A DNA stretch of 64,000 bases from Pyropia haitanensis. Lineage: Eukaryota; Rhodophyta; Bangiophyceae; Bangiales; Bangiaceae. Both the position numbers and the translations under genes were made by a program. How positions within the stretch are numbered: the stretch's first letter is position 1; each line of letters begins with the position of its first letter. A model generated the notes under the pieces. That model saw nothing but the letters and a program-made list of their open reading frames with translations. It was not told where the DNA came from and searched no databases. This document shows positions 1-12,420 of the stretch, in pieces. Location: assembly GCA_008729055.1 (NCBI GenBank), contig SDUX01000007.1:6059009-6123008 (forward strand), given 5' to 3'.

Positions 1-190
1 CCCTCCGGAGTTTGAGTCTCGGGCCATTCATCATGCTGGATGGCTGTGGGAGCACCGTTTGGAGGGGGCACGGGAGTGTTTTACTGATTATTGGTATTAC
101 GGTAGGGTGCGTCAAGAGAGCGACCGGCCGACGATGAGGACTAACCCTCAGGGGCGTCCTGGTAGGGGTGAGGAGCTCATCTCGTGGTAG
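1..190 (+). CDS. Tandem-unit zinc-finger protein, 3' end of exon 2 (copy cut by window edge)
   Basis: Only the C-terminal ~62 residues and the TAG stop (188-190) of the tandem-unit gene fall inside the window. The translation matches exon 2 of the complete copies, including the aromatic stretch TDYWYYGRVRQESDRPT and the basic end RPGRGEELISW. The full annotation is given for the copy at 7060-8231. Confidence 0.6.
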   Translation, partial: PPEFESRAIHHAGWLWEHRLEGARECFTDYWYYGRVRQESDRPTMRTNPQGRPGRGEELISW

Positions 191-546
191 TATGTAGGAG
201 GGATCGGTTTCTAGCTAGATTCATCATCTTTTTGTTCGTGACTCACTTTGATGGGAGTATGAATGTACCACTTGTCAGCTGAACCCCGTTCTCCCTTTGG
301 GGCATGCGTTGGTATGGTTCTTTGTGGTCTCTATAGACTGAGATGAATATCAAAAAGCATACCTCCTCTTTGTAATGTCTGCTCCGTCCTCCTCGCTTCT
401 TCTTTCGAAAAAGACGGAGAGGGGTGGGCGGGGACAGCTGGGTATGGAAATCGCGTGGTACAAGTCATGCCGGAGGCGTTCATAGAACGGGACTCCAATG
501 AGGACGCAACGGAGGTCGCCCTTAGACTTTCTCTCGTCGACATGGA

Positions 547-720
547 TTGCGGGTTTGGTAGTAAAGTTCCATATTTGGTCCGGTAGGAAGAGGGCGCGCG
601 CTGTCGCGCCAGCTTAGGAGTGTTTTTTTCTAGGATGGACGCAAGCCTCTGGGGACGCCCTGTACTTTTTTTTTCCGCGCTGGCTGGATGCGGGTTTGGT
701 AGTGAGGTTCCATTGGTCCG
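547..720. repeat. Internal imperfect ~35-bp direct repeat in each unit
   Basis: A block containing GCGGGTTTGGTAGT, then GTTCCAT and TTGGTCCG, occurs at about 547-582 and again at about 688-720. It repeats at the same offset in every unit. The ORFs on both strands that cross this segment owe their internal similarity to this duplication. I see no gene in the surrounding ~190-1230 stretch of the unit. Confidence 0.7.
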
Positions 721-1236
721 CTTACATTCACACCAGGCGCTGTGGGAAAAAAAAATGCACGCCGTCGTCACGGCCTTGTGTACCCTCCGTATCGTTCCGT
801 ATTGACTTCCTATACTAGTGCAACGCTGGTACCAGACCACTGCACGTGTGCGCCCTTTTGCGCTTGGAAGAGTCGGTTGGCTTCTCTGGGCAAAAAAAGG
901 GCTCTTGTAGAAGTGCCCCAACCTGTGGTACGGCACACGTCGTGAATGAGAAACGGGGGAGGGGTTTGGTTATCCGGCTGCCTGTCTCGCCTCACTGACG
1001 GTGGCATGTTGGGACGATACTGTAGCAGTACGGCTACGCCAACCCACAACTTGTGGGGGCGAGACACGCGCGCTCGGGTCCCAACTTGGAACACCGGAAG
1101 CAACACGTCAAACACCAACACGCGACTTGCGTGTGGCGAGTGGCCGACTCGCCAAGGCACTAACAAGATGTGTCGCAGCCAGACGGTATTTACTTGGCAG
1201 CCAAGGGGGGCCGTCCCCGCCTTGCTGTCCCGCGCT

Positions 1237-1242
1237 TATAAA
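1237..1242 (+). promoter_or_regulatory. TATA box of the tandem-unit gene
   Basis: A consensus TATAAA lies in the unit at 1237, 3917, 6597, 9277, 11958 and 14638. It is followed 15-20 bp later by an alternating CG tract (GTGTGCGCGCATGCGCGC) that is nearly palindromic and could form Z-DNA. An AATAAA motif follows about 70 bp further on. The zinc-finger gene begins about 460 bp downstream, so this is the best promoter candidate for it. The assignment rests on motif and position only. Confidence 0.45.
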
Positions 1243-1699
1243 CCCTCGTGTGCGCGCATGCGCGCGCACACCCCTCGCAAAACACGCAAAAACTGAACAC
1301 ACATACCACCCAATAAAAAGGCTCCACAATCAAAGCAAGCAAGCGTAGAAATCCGTCTGGCCTCCGCGCAAAAATCCCCAACATACGAACCACTGCAATA
1401 CTCTGCAAATGGGGTGCCGAAAGTCCCAGTCGGAATTTCGAGCTGAAATCGACATATTTCACTCGTGGGTGAGGTGAAATCCAATCTCAATTCTGAGCCA
1501 CTTGCTCCGAATATTCAAACCCAGATTCGGGGTTTGCCACAGATACGAAAGAATTGAGGAAACCTGGTCTCCTTTTGATACCACAAACCGGTCTTGACGG
1601 TTTGCGAGAAAAGCGCTTGCCCCCTGAAAGTACACTCATGCTGTATACTAGTAACGCGGAGATTTGCAATAAGCCTATCCGTAAGGGGCGGGCCGGGCG

Positions 1700-2870
1700 A
1701 TGGGGCAACCCACCGCCGGCCCAGAGGGTATTCGAGTGGGGCTGACGGTGGCCACTCACCGCCGACGAACCGAAATCAACCATTCTTTGTGCCAACTTTT
1801 CCCCCCGAGCAACGCTTTCCACCTCACCCCTTCCGGGGCAGGCGGGGATTGTGATAGTCGGTACGGGTCGGTTCCTTCGTGGTGGCGGAGACGGGCAAGG
1901 ATAGTCTGGGCGTCTGCGTGGTGGGTAACCGCCGGGCGCGGCTGCGGGCGGGAACCGCTACACCCCCCCCCCCTGCTCGCCCGCTCACTACGGGCAAGAA
2001 GCTGGACCTGACGCCGGAGCAGATGTTGGCCGGTCGCCGTGAGCAGGTTCGCAAGAACATGGCGGCCATGCGCGCCTGGCGGCAGACTGATGCGGACGCC
2101 GGCGGCCGCGCGACGGAGGGGTCGGACGCCGTCGACGAGGAGGCATCGGTGGCTGCGGCCGTGGCGGCGGCGGTGGCCATCTGTGGCGCACCCGCCACGG
2201 TCGCCCGCACCGCGCCCGACGCCGGGGCGGTCGCAGCTCATGAAGAGGCCATCCGGATGGGGGCTGAGCGTTGTACGCACTGCCCCCGGCGCTACAAGGG
2301 CCGAGCCGCGCGGATGGCGCACGGGCGCATGGCGCACAGGTTGACTTTCAAGATTGGCTACGACAACAAGATAAAATCGGTTTTGGAGTCGGCGAGGTGG
2401 CGGCCCATGACTTCGTGGACCGGCCACCCCGAAGTTGGGACTTACGGAGCCCAATGGTCGTTTCAGGAGCTTGGGGGGGCTCTGCGTGCGGATTTTGTAT
2501 TGGCTGTTGGGGGGGTTGGTTTGCTGTGGAGGTGGACGAATCAGCTCACCGTGGGTATCCACGTGAGTCTGAGATCTCCAGGGAGGTGACCATCCGAGCC
2601 TCATTTGAGGACTACGCCAAGCCGGCGTTGCGCTTGATTAGGTTTAACCCGGACGCCTTTCTGGTTGGGACGACTTACATCCCTCCGGAGTTTGAGTCTC
2701 GGGCCATTCATCATGCTGGATGGCTGTGGGAGCACCGTTTGGAGGGGGCACGGGAGTGTTTTACTGATTATTGGTATTACGGTAGGGTGCGTCAAGAGAG
2801 CGACCGGCCGACGATGAGGACTAACCCTCAGGGGCGTCCTGGTAGGGGTGAGGAGCTCATCTCGTGGTAG
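1700..2870 (+). CDS. Tandem-unit zinc-finger protein, copy 1 (upstream frame broken by C-run)
   Basis: This is the same two-exon gene as at 7060-8231, with the intron at 2340-2581 and the stop at 2868-2870. A C11 run near 1971-1983 (C12 in copies 3-5) puts the upstream ATG at 1700 out of frame with the zinc-finger frame. In this copy the zinc-finger frame opens at a GTG (1879), and its first ATG is at 2023. Either translation starts later here or the run length is misread. The zinc finger and exon 2 are unchanged. Confidence 0.55.
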
Positions 2871-4379
2871 TATGTAGGAGGGATCGGTTTCTAGCTAGAT
2901 TCATCATCTTTTTGTTCGTGACTCACTTTGATGGGAGTATGAATGTACCACTTGTCAGCTGAACCCCGTTCTCCCTTTGGGGCATGCGTTGGTATGGTTC
3001 TTTGTGGTCTCTATAGACTGAGATGAATATCAAAAAGCATACCTCCTCTTTGTAATGTCTGCTCCGTCCTCCTCGCTTCTTCTTTCGAAAAAGACGGAGA
3101 GGGGTGGGCGGGGACAGCTGGGTATGGAAATCGCGTGGTACAAGTCATGCCGGAGGCGTTCATAGAACGGGACTCCAATGAGGACGCAACGGAGGTCGCC
3201 CTTAGACTTTCTCTCGTCGACATGGATTGCGGGTTTGGTAGTAAAGTTCCATATTTGGTCCGGTAGGAAGAGGGCGCGCGCTGTCGCGCCAGCTTAGGAG
3301 TGTTTTTTTCTAGGATGGACGCAAGCCTCTGGGGACGCCCTGTACTTTTTTTTTCCGCGCTGGCTGGATGCGGGTTTGGTAGTGAGGTTCCATTGGTCCG
3401 CTTACATTCACACCAGGCGCTGTGGGAAAAAAAAATGCACGCCGTCGTCACGGCCTTGTGTACCCTCCGTATCGTTCCGTATTGACTTCCTATACTAGTG
3501 CAACGCTGGTACCAGACCACTGCACGTGTGCGCCCTTTTGCGCTTGGAAGAGTCGGTTGGCTTCTCTGGGCAAAAAAAGGGCTCTTGTAGAAATGCCCCA
3601 ACCTGTGGTACGGCACACGTCGTGAATGAGAAACGGGGGAGGGGTTTGGTTATCCGGCTGCCTGTCTCGCCTCACTGACGGTGGCATGTTGGGACGATAC
3701 TGTAGCAGTACGGCTACGCCAACCCACAACTTGTGGGGGCGAGACACGCGCGCTCGGGTCCCAACTTGGAACACCGGAAGCAACACGTCAAACACCAACA
3801 CGCGACTTGCGTGTGGCGAGTGGCCGACTCGCCAAGGCACTAACAAGATGTGTCGCAGCCAGACGGTATTTACTTGGCAGCCAAGGGGGGCCGTCCCCGC
3901 CTTGCTGTCCCGCGCTTATAAACCCTCGTGTGCGCGCATGCGCGCGCACACCCCTCGCAAAACACGCAAAAACTGAACACACATACCACCCAATAAAAAG
4001 GCTCCACAATCAAAGCAAGCAAGCGTAGAAATCCGTCTGGCCTCCGCGCAAAAATCCCCAACATACGAACCACTGCAATACTCTGCAAATGGGGTGCCGA
4101 AAGTCCCAGTCGGAATTTCGAGCTGAAATCGACATATTTCACTCGTGGGTGAGGTGAAATCCAATCTCAATTCTGAGCCACTTGCTCCGAATATTCAAAC
4201 CCAGATTCGGGGTTTGCCACAGATACGAAAGAATTGAGGAAACCTGGTCTCCTTTTGATACCACAAACCGGTCTTGACGGTTTGCGAGAAAAGCGCTTGC
4301 CCCCTGAAAGTACACTCATGCTGTATACTAGTAACGCGGAGATTTGCAATAAGCCTATCCGTAAGGGGCGGGCCGGGCG

Positions 4380-5550
4380 ATGGGGCAACCCACCGCCGGC
4401 CCAGAGGGTATTCGAGTGGGGCTGACGGTGGCCACTCACCGCCGACGAACCGAAATCAACCATTCTTTGTGCCAACTTTTCCCCCCGAGCAACGCTTTCC
4501 ACCTCACCCCTTCCGGGGCAGGCGGGGATTGTGATAGTCGGTACGGGTCGGTTCCTTCGTGGTGGCGGAGACGGGCAAGGATAGTCTGGGCGTCTGCGTG
4601 GTGGGTAACCGCCGGGCGCGGCTGCGGGCGGGAACCGCTACACCCCCCCCCCCTGCTCGCCCGCTCACTACGGGCAAGAAGCTGGACCTGACGCCGGAGC
4701 AGATGTTGGCCGGTCGCCGTGAGCAGGTTCGCAAGAACATGGCGGCCATGCGCGCCTGGCGGCAGACTGATGCGGACGCCGGCGGCCGCGCGACGGAGGG
4801 GTCGGACGCCGTCGACGAGGAGGCATCGGTGGCTGCGGCCGTGGCGGCGGCGGTGGCCATCTGTGGCGCACCCGCCACGGTCGCCCGCACCGCGCCCGAC
4901 GCCGGGGCGGTCGCAGCTCATGAAGAGGCCATCCGGATGGGGGCTGAGCGTTGTACGCACTGCCCCCGGCGCTACAAGGGCCGAGCCGCGCGGATGGCGC
5001 ACGGGCGCATGGCGCACGGGTTGACTTTCAAGATTGGCTACGACAACAAGATAAAATCGGTTTTGGAGTCGGCGAGGTGGCGGCCCATGACTTCGTGGAC
5101 CGGCCACCCCGAAGTTGGGACTTACGGAGCCCAATGGTCGTTTCAGGAGCTTGGGGGGGCTCTGCGTGCGGATTTTGTATTGGCTGTTGGGGGGGTTGGT
5201 TTGCTGTGGAGGTGGACGAATCAGCTCACCGTGGGTATCCACGTGAGTCTGAGATCTCCAGGGAGGTGACCATCCGAGCCTCATTTGAGGACTACGCCAA
5301 GCCGGCGTTGCGCTTGATTAGGTTTAACCCGGACGCCTTTCTGGTTGGGACGACTTACATCCCTCCGGAGTTTGAGTCTCGGGCCATTCATCATGCTGGA
5401 TGGCTGTGGGAGCACCGTTTGGAGGGGGCACGGGAGTGTTTTACTGATTATTGGTATTACGGTAGGGTGCGTCAAGAGAGCGACCGGCCGACGATGAGGA
5501 CTAACCCTCAGGGGCGTCCTGGTAGGGGTGAGGAGCTCATCTCGTGGTAG
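4380..5550 (+). CDS. Tandem-unit zinc-finger protein, copy 2 (C11 variant)
   Basis: Same gene as the copy at 7060-8231. It shares the C11 frame-disrupting run with copy 1. One substitution sits exactly at the exon 1/intron border (CACAGG to CACGGG after the last zinc-finger His), so the junction codon becomes GGG (Gly) instead of AGG (Arg) if the same GT is used. The donor GT itself is intact. The predicted intron is 5020-5261. Confidence 0.5.
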
Positions 5551-7059
5551 TATGTAGGAGGGATCGGTTTCTAGCTAGATTCATCATCTTTTTGTTCGTG
5601 ACTCACTTTGATGGGAGTATGAATGTACCACTTGTCAGCTGAACCCCGTTCTCCCTTTGGGGCATGCGTTGGTATGGTTCTTTGTGGTCTCTATAGACTG
5701 AGATGAATATCAAAAAGCATACCTCCTCTTTGTAATGTCTGCTCCGTCCTCCTCGCTTCTTCTTTCGAAAAAGACGGAGAGGGGTGGGCGGGGACAGCTG
5801 GGTATGGAAATCGCGTGGTACAAGTCATGCCGGAGGCGTTCATAGAACGGGACTCCAATGAGGACGCAACGGAGGTCGCCCTTAGACTTTCTCTCGTCGA
5901 CATGGATTGCGGGTTTGGTAGTAAAGTTCCATATTTGGTCCGGTAGGAAGAGGGCGCGCGCTGTCGCGCCAGCTTAGGAGTGTTTTTTTCTAGGATGGAC
6001 GCAAGCCTCTGGGGACGCCCTGTACTTTTTTTTTCCGCGCTGGCTGGATGCGGGTTTGGTAGTGAGGTTCCATTGGTCCGCTTACATTCACACCAGGCGC
6101 TGTGGGAAAAAAAAATGCACGCCGTCGTCACGGCCTTGTGTACCCTCCGTATCGTTCCGTATTGACTTCCTATACTAGTGCAACGCTGGTACCAGACCAC
6201 TGCACGTGTGCGCCCTTTTGCGCTTGGAAGAGTCGGTTGGCTTCTCTGGGCAAAAAAAGGGCTCTTGTAGAAGTGCCCCAACCTGTGGTACGGCACACGT
6301 CGTGAATGAGAAACGGGGGAGGGGTTTGGTTATCCGGCTGCCTGTCTCGCCTCACTGACGGTGGCATGTTGGGACGATACTGTAGCAGTACGGCTACGCC
6401 AACCCACAACTTGTGGGGGCGAGACACGCGCGCTCGGGTCCCAACTTGGAACACCGGAAGCAACACGTCAAACACCAACACGCGACTTGCGTGTGGCGAG
6501 TGGCCGACTCGCCAAGGCACTAACAAGATGTGTCGCAGCCAGACGGTATTTACTTGGCAGCCAAGGGGGGCCGTCCCCGCCTTGCTGTCCCGCGCTTATA
6601 AACCCTCGTGTGCGCGCATGCGCGCGCACACCCCTCGCAAAACACGCAAAAACTGAACACACATACCACCCAATAAAAAGGCTCCACAATCAAAGCAAGC
6701 AAGCGTAGAAATCCGTCTGGCCTCCGCGCAAAAATCCCCAACATACGAACCACTGCAATACTCTGCAAATGGGGTGCCGAAAGTCCCAGTCGGAATTTCG
6801 AGCTGAAATCGACATATTTCACTCGTGGGTGAGGTGAAATCCAATCTCAATTCTGAGCCACTTGCTCCGAATATTCAAACCCAGATTCGGGGTTTGCCAC
6901 AGATACGAAAGAATTGAGGAAACCTGGTCTCCTTTTGATACCACAAACCGGTCTTGACGGTTTGCGAGAAAAGCGCTTGCCCCCTGAAAGTACACTCATG
7001 CTGTATACTAGTAACGCGGAGATTTGCAATAAGCCTATCCGTAAGGGGCGGGCCGGGCG

Positions 7060-8231
7060 ATGGGGCAACCCACCGCCGGCCCAGAGGGTATTCGAGTGGG
7101 GCTGACGGTGGCCACTCACCGCCGACGAACCGAAATCAACCATTCTTTGTGCCAACTTTTCCCCCCGAGCAACGCTTTCCACCTCACCCCTTCCGGGGCA
7201 GGCGGGGATTGTGATAGTCGGTACGGGTCGGTTCCTTCGTGGTGGCGGAGACGGGCAAGGATAGTCTGGGCGTCTGCGTGGTGGGTAACCGCCGGGCGCG
7301 GCTGCGGGCGGGAACCGCTACACCCCCCCCCCCCTGCTCGCCCGCTCACTACGGGCAAGAAGCTGGACCTGACGCCGGAGCAGATGTTGGCCGGTCGCCG
7401 TGAGCAGGTTCGCAAGAACATGGCGGCCATGCGCGCCTGGCGGCAGACTGATGCGGACGCCGGCGGCCGCGCGACGGAGGGGTCGGACGCCGTCGACGAG
7501 GAGGCATCGGTGGCTGCGGCCGTGGCGGCGGCGGTGGCCATCTGTGGCGCACCCGCCACGGTCGCCCGCACCGCGCCCGACGCCGGGGCGGTCGCAGCTC
7601 ATGAAGAGGCCATCCGGATGGGGGCTGAGCGTTGTACGCACTGCCCCCGGCGCTACAAGGGCCGAGCCGCGCGGATGGCGCACGGGCGCATGGCGCACAG
7701 GTTGACTTTCAAGATTGGCTACGACAACAAGATAAAATCGGTTTTGGAGTCGGCGAGGTGGCGGCCCATGACTTCGTGGACCGGCCACCCCGAAGTTGGG
7801 ACTTACGGAGCCCAATGGTCGTTTCAGGAGCTTGGGGGGGCTCTGCGTGCGGATTTTGTATTGGCTGTTGGGGGGGTTGGTTTGCTGTGGAGGTGGACGA
7901 ATCAGCTCACCGTGGGTATCCACGTGAGTCTGAGATCTCCAGGGAGGTGACCATCCGAGCCTCATTTGAGGACTACGCCAAGCCGGCGTTGCGCTTGATT
8001 AGGTTTAACCCGGACGCCTTTCTGGTTGGGACGACTTACATCCCTCCGGAGTTTGAGTCTCGGGCCATTCATCATGCTGGATGGCTGTGGGAGCACCGTT
8101 TGGAGGGGGCACGGGAGTGTTTTACTGATTATTGGTATTACGGTAGGGTGCGTCAAGAGAGCGACCGGCCGACGATGAGGACTAACCCTCAGGGGCGTCC
8201 TGGTAGGGGTGAGGAGCTCATCTCGTGGTAG
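7060..8231 (+). CDS. C2H2 zinc-finger protein of the tandem unit, reference copy (two exons)
   Basis: Function is unknown. Exon 1 opens at ATG 7060 (ATGGGGC) and carries a low-complexity N-terminus, a segment LTPEQMLAGRREQVRKN with many charged residues, an Ala-rich helix, and a canonical C2H2 finger at about residues 192-213 (CTHC, 12 residues, H, four residues, H). The finger's spacing recalls N-terminal fingers of R2/CRE-type retrotransposon proteins, but no reverse transcriptase follows. A GT-AG intron (7701-7942) starts two bases after the codon for the second His. Removing it joins the frame to a C-terminal 95 residues rich in aromatics (DYAKPALRLIRFNP, GWLWEHRLEG, TDYWYYG), ending at TAG 8229-8231. 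Predicted length is about 309 aa. Copies 3 and 4 are the only ones open from the upstream ATG. I recognise no family for the C-terminal part. It may be a DNA-binding protein of a mobile or satellite element. Confidence 0.6.
7701..7942 (+). other. Predicted 242-nt GT-AG intron in the tandem-unit gene
   Basis: The donor reads CACAG/GTTGAC and the acceptor GATCTCCAG/GGAGGTG. The length is not a multiple of three, and splicing in phase 2 restores an AGG codon. It links the zinc-finger frame to the 95-codon downstream frame, which uses a different frame in the genomic sequence. Equivalent introns lie at 2340-2581, 5020-5261, 10381-10622 and 13061-13302. Without splicing, exon 1 runs on through the intron for about 80 unremarkable codons to a stop. 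Confidence 0.6.
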
Positions 8232-9739
8232 TATGTAGGAGGGATCGGTTTCTAGCTAGATTCATCATCTTTTTGTTCGTGACTCACTTTGATGGGAGTA
8301 TGAATGTACCACTTGTCAGCTGAACCCCGTTCTCCCTTTGGGGCATGCGTTGGTATGGTTCTTTGTGGTCTCTATAGACTGAGATGAATATCAAAAAGCA
8401 TACCTCCTCTTTGTAATGTCTGCTCCGTCCTCCTCGCTTCTTCTTTCGAAAAAGACGGAGAGGGGTGGGCGGGGACAGCTGGGTATGGAAATCGCGTGGT
8501 ACAAGTCATGCCGGAGGCGTTCATAGAACGGGACTCCAATGAGGACGCAACGGAGGTCGCCCTTAGACTTTCTCTCGTCGACATGGATTGCGGGTTTGGT
8601 AGTAAAGTTCCATATTTGGTCCGGTAGGAAGAGGGCGCGCGCTGTCGCGCCAGCTTAGGAGTGTTTTTTTCTAGGATGGACGCAAGCCTCTGGGGACGCC
8701 CTGTACTTTTTTTTTCCGCGCTGGCTGGATGCGGGTTTGGTAGTGAGGTTCCATTGGTCCGCTTACATTCACACCAGGCGCTGTGGGAAAAAAAATGCAC
8801 GCCGTCGTCACGGCCTTGTGTACCCTCCGTATCGTTCCGTATTGACTTCCTATACTAGTGCAACGCTGGTACCAGACCACTGCACGTGTGCGCCCTTTTG
8901 CGCTTGGAAGAGTCGGTTGGCTTCTCTGGGCAAAAAAAGGGCTCTTGTAGAAGTGCCCCAACCTGTGGTACGGCACACGTCGTGAATGAGAAACGGGGGA
9001 GGGGTTTGGTTATCCGGCTGCCTGTCTCGCCTCACTGACGGTGGCATGTTGGGACGATACTGTAGCAGTACGGCTACGCCAACCCACAACTTGTGGGGGC
9101 GAGACACGCGCGCTCGGGTCCCAACTTGGAACACCGGAAGCAACACGTCAAACACCAACACGCGACTTGCGTGTGGCGAGTGGCCGACTCGCCAAGGCAC
9201 TAACAAGATGTGTCGCAGCCAGACGGTATTTACTTGGCAGCCAAGGGGGGCCGTCCCCGCCTTGCTGTCCCGCGCTTATAAACCCTCGTGTGCGCGCATG
9301 CGCGCGCACACCCCTCGCAAAACACGCAAAAACTGAACACACATACCACCCAATAAAAAGGCTCCACAATCAAAGCAAGCAAGCGTAGAAATCCGTCTGG
9401 CCTCCGCGCAAAAATCCCCAACATACGAACCACTGCAATACTCTGCAAATGGGGTGCCGAAAGTCCCAGTCGGAATTTCGAGCTGAAATCGACATATTTC
9501 ACTCGTGGGTGAGGTGAAATCCAATCTCAATTCTGAGCCACTTGCTCCGAATATTCAAACCCAGATTCGGGGTTTGCCACAGATACGAAAGAATTGAGGA
9601 AACCTGGTCTCCTTTTGATACCACAAACCGGTCTTGACGGTTTGCGAGAAAAGCGCTTGCCCCCTGAAAGTACACTCATGCTGTATACTAGTAACGCGGA
9701 GATTTGCAATAAGCCTATCCGTAAGGGGCGGGCCGGGCG

Positions 9740-10911
9740 ATGGGGCAACCCACCGCCGGCCCAGAGGGTATTCGAGTGGGGCTGACGGTGGCCACTCACC
9801 GCCGACGAACCGAAATCAACCATTCTTTGTGCCAACTTTTCCCCCCGAGCAACGCTTTCCACCTCACCCCTTCCGGGGCAGGCGGGGATTGTGATAGTCG
9901 GTACGGGTCGGTTCCTTCGTGGTGGCGGAGACGGGCAAGGATAGTCTGGGCGTCTGCGTGGTGGGTAACCGCCGGGCGCGGCTGCGGGCGGGAACCGCTA
10001 CACCCCCCCCCCCCTGCTCGCCCGCTCACTACGGGCAAGAAGCTGGACCTGACGCCGGAGCAGATGTTGGCCGGTCGCCGTGAGCAGGTTCGCAAGAACA
10101 TGGCGGCCATGCGCGCCTGGCGGCAGACTGATGCGGACGCCGGCGGCCGCGCGACGGAGGGGTCGGACGCCGTCGACGAGGAGGCATCGGTGGCTGCGGC
10201 CGTGGCGGCGGCGGTGGCCATCTGTGGCGCACCCGCCACGGTCGCCCGCACCGCGCCCGACGCCGGGGCGGTCGCAGCTCATGAAGAGGCCATCCGGATG
10301 GGGGCTGAGCGTTGTACGCACTGCCCCCGGCGCTACAAAGGCCGAGCCGCGCGGATGGCGCACGGGCGCATGGCGCACAGGTTGACTTTCAAGATTGGCT
10401 ACGACAACAAGATAAAATCGGTTTTGGAGTCGGCGAGGTGGCGGCCCATGACTTCGTGGACCGGCCACCCCGAAGTTGGGACTTACGGAGCCCAATGGTC
10501 GTTTCAGGAGCTTGGGGGGGCTCTGCGTGCGGATTTTGTATTGGCTGTTGGGGGGGTTGGTTTGCTGTGGAGGTGGACGAATCAGCTCACCGTGGGTATC
10601 CACGTGAGTCTGAGATCTCCAGGGAGGTGACCATCCGAGCCTCATTTGAGGACTACGCCAAGCCGGCGTTGCGCTTGATTAGGTTTAACCCGGACGCCTT
10701 TCTGGTTGGGACGACTTACATCCCTCCGGAGTTTGAGTCTCGGGCCATTCATCATGCTGGATGGCTGTGGGAGCACCGTTTGGAGGGGGCACGGGAGTGT
10801 TTTACTGATTATTGGTATTACGGTAGGGTGCGTCAAGAGAGCGACCGGCCGACGATGAGGACTAACCCTCAGGGGCGTCCTGGTAGGGGTGAGGAGCTCA
10901 TCTCGTGGTAG
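9740..10911 (+). CDS. Tandem-unit zinc-finger protein, copy 4
   Basis: Open from the same ATG as copy 3 (C12 run), with the intron at 10381-10622 and the stop at 10909-10911. One difference inside the zinc finger (AAG to AAA at about 10339) is synonymous in the proposed frame, but it changes the alternative frame. That is weak support for the zinc-finger frame being the one under selection. Confidence 0.58.
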
Positions 10912-12420
10912 TATGTAGGAGGGATCGGTTTCTAGCTAGATTCATCATCTTTTTGTTCGTGACTCACTTTGATGGGAGTATGAATGTACCACTTGTCAGC
11001 TGAACCCCGTTCTCCCTTTGGGGCATGCGTTGGTATGGTTCTTTGTGGTCTCTATAGACTGAGATGAATATCAAAAAGCATACCTCCTCTTTGTAATGTC
11101 TGCTCCGTCCTCCTCGCTTCTTCTTTCGAAAAAGACGGAGAGGGGTGGGCGGGGACAGCTGGGTATGGAAATCGCGTGGTACAAGTCATGCCGGAGGCGT
11201 TCATAGAACGGGACTCCAATGAGGACGCAACGGAGGTCGCCCTTAGACTTTCTCTCGTCGACATGGATTGCGGGTTTGGTAGTAAAGTTCCATATTTGGT
11301 CCGGTAGGAAGAGGGCGCGCGCTGTCGCGCCAGCTTAGGAGTGTTTTTTTCTAGGATGGACGCAAGCCTCTGGGGACGCCCTGTACTTTTTTTTTCCGCG
11401 CTGGCTGGATGCGGGTTTGGTAGTGAGGTTCCATTGGTCCGCTTACATTCACACCAGGCGCTGTGGGAAAAAAAAATGCACGCCGTCGTCACGGCCTTGT
11501 GTACCCTCCGTATCGTTCCGTATTGACTTCCTATACTAGTGCAACGCTGGTACCAGACCACTGCACGTGTGCGCCCTTTTGCGCTTGGAAGAGTCGGTTG
11601 GCTTCTCTGGGCAAAAAAAGGGCTCTTGTAGAAATGCCCCAACCTGTGGTACGGCACACGTCGTGAATGAGAAACGGGGGAGGGGTTTGGTTATCCGGCT
11701 GCCTGTCTCGCCTCACTGACGGTGGCATGTTGGGACGATACTGTAGCAGTACGGCTACGCCAACCCACAACTTGTGGGGGCGAGACACGCGCGCTCGGGT
11801 CCCAACTTGGAACACCGGAAGCAACACGTCAAACACCAACACGCGACTTGCGTGTGGCGAGTGGCCGACTCGCCAAGGCACTAACAAGATGTGTCGCAGC
11901 CAGACGGTATTTACTTGGCAGCCAAGGGGGGCCGTCCCCGCCTTGCTGTCCCGCGCTTATAAACCCTCGTGTGCGCGCATGCGCGCGCACACCCCTCGCA
12001 AAACACGCAAAAACTGAACACACATACCACCCAATAAAAAGGCTCCACAATCAAAGCAAGCAAGCGTAGAAATCCGTCTGGCCTCCGCGCAAAAATCCCC
12101 AACATACGAACCACTGCAATACTCTGCAAATGGGGTGCCGAAAGTCCCAGTCGGAATTTCGAGCTGAAATCGACATATTTCACTCGTGGGTGAGGTGAAA
12201 TCCAATCTCAATTCTGAGCCACTTGCTCCGAATATTCAAACCCAGATTCGGGGTTTGCCACAGATACGAAAGAATTGAGGAAACCTGGTCTCCTTTTGAT
12301 ACCACAAACCGGTCTTGACGGTTTGCGAGAAAAGCGCTTGCCCCCTGAAAGTACACTCATGCTGTATACTAGTAACGCGGAGATTTGCAATAAGCCTATC
12401 CGTAAGGGGCGGGCCGGGCG

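Noticed and set aside
331..936. 201-codon minus-strand ORF in each tandem unit
   Set aside because: It starts with a non-ATG codon, crosses an internal direct repeat that explains its internal similarity, varies with the poly-A length (broken in the unit at 8372-8976), and shows no domain.
946..1348. Overlapping 115-116-codon plus-strand ORFs in each unit
   Set aside because: Two frames overlap across the TATA box and promoter-like region. There is no domain and composition is random-looking.
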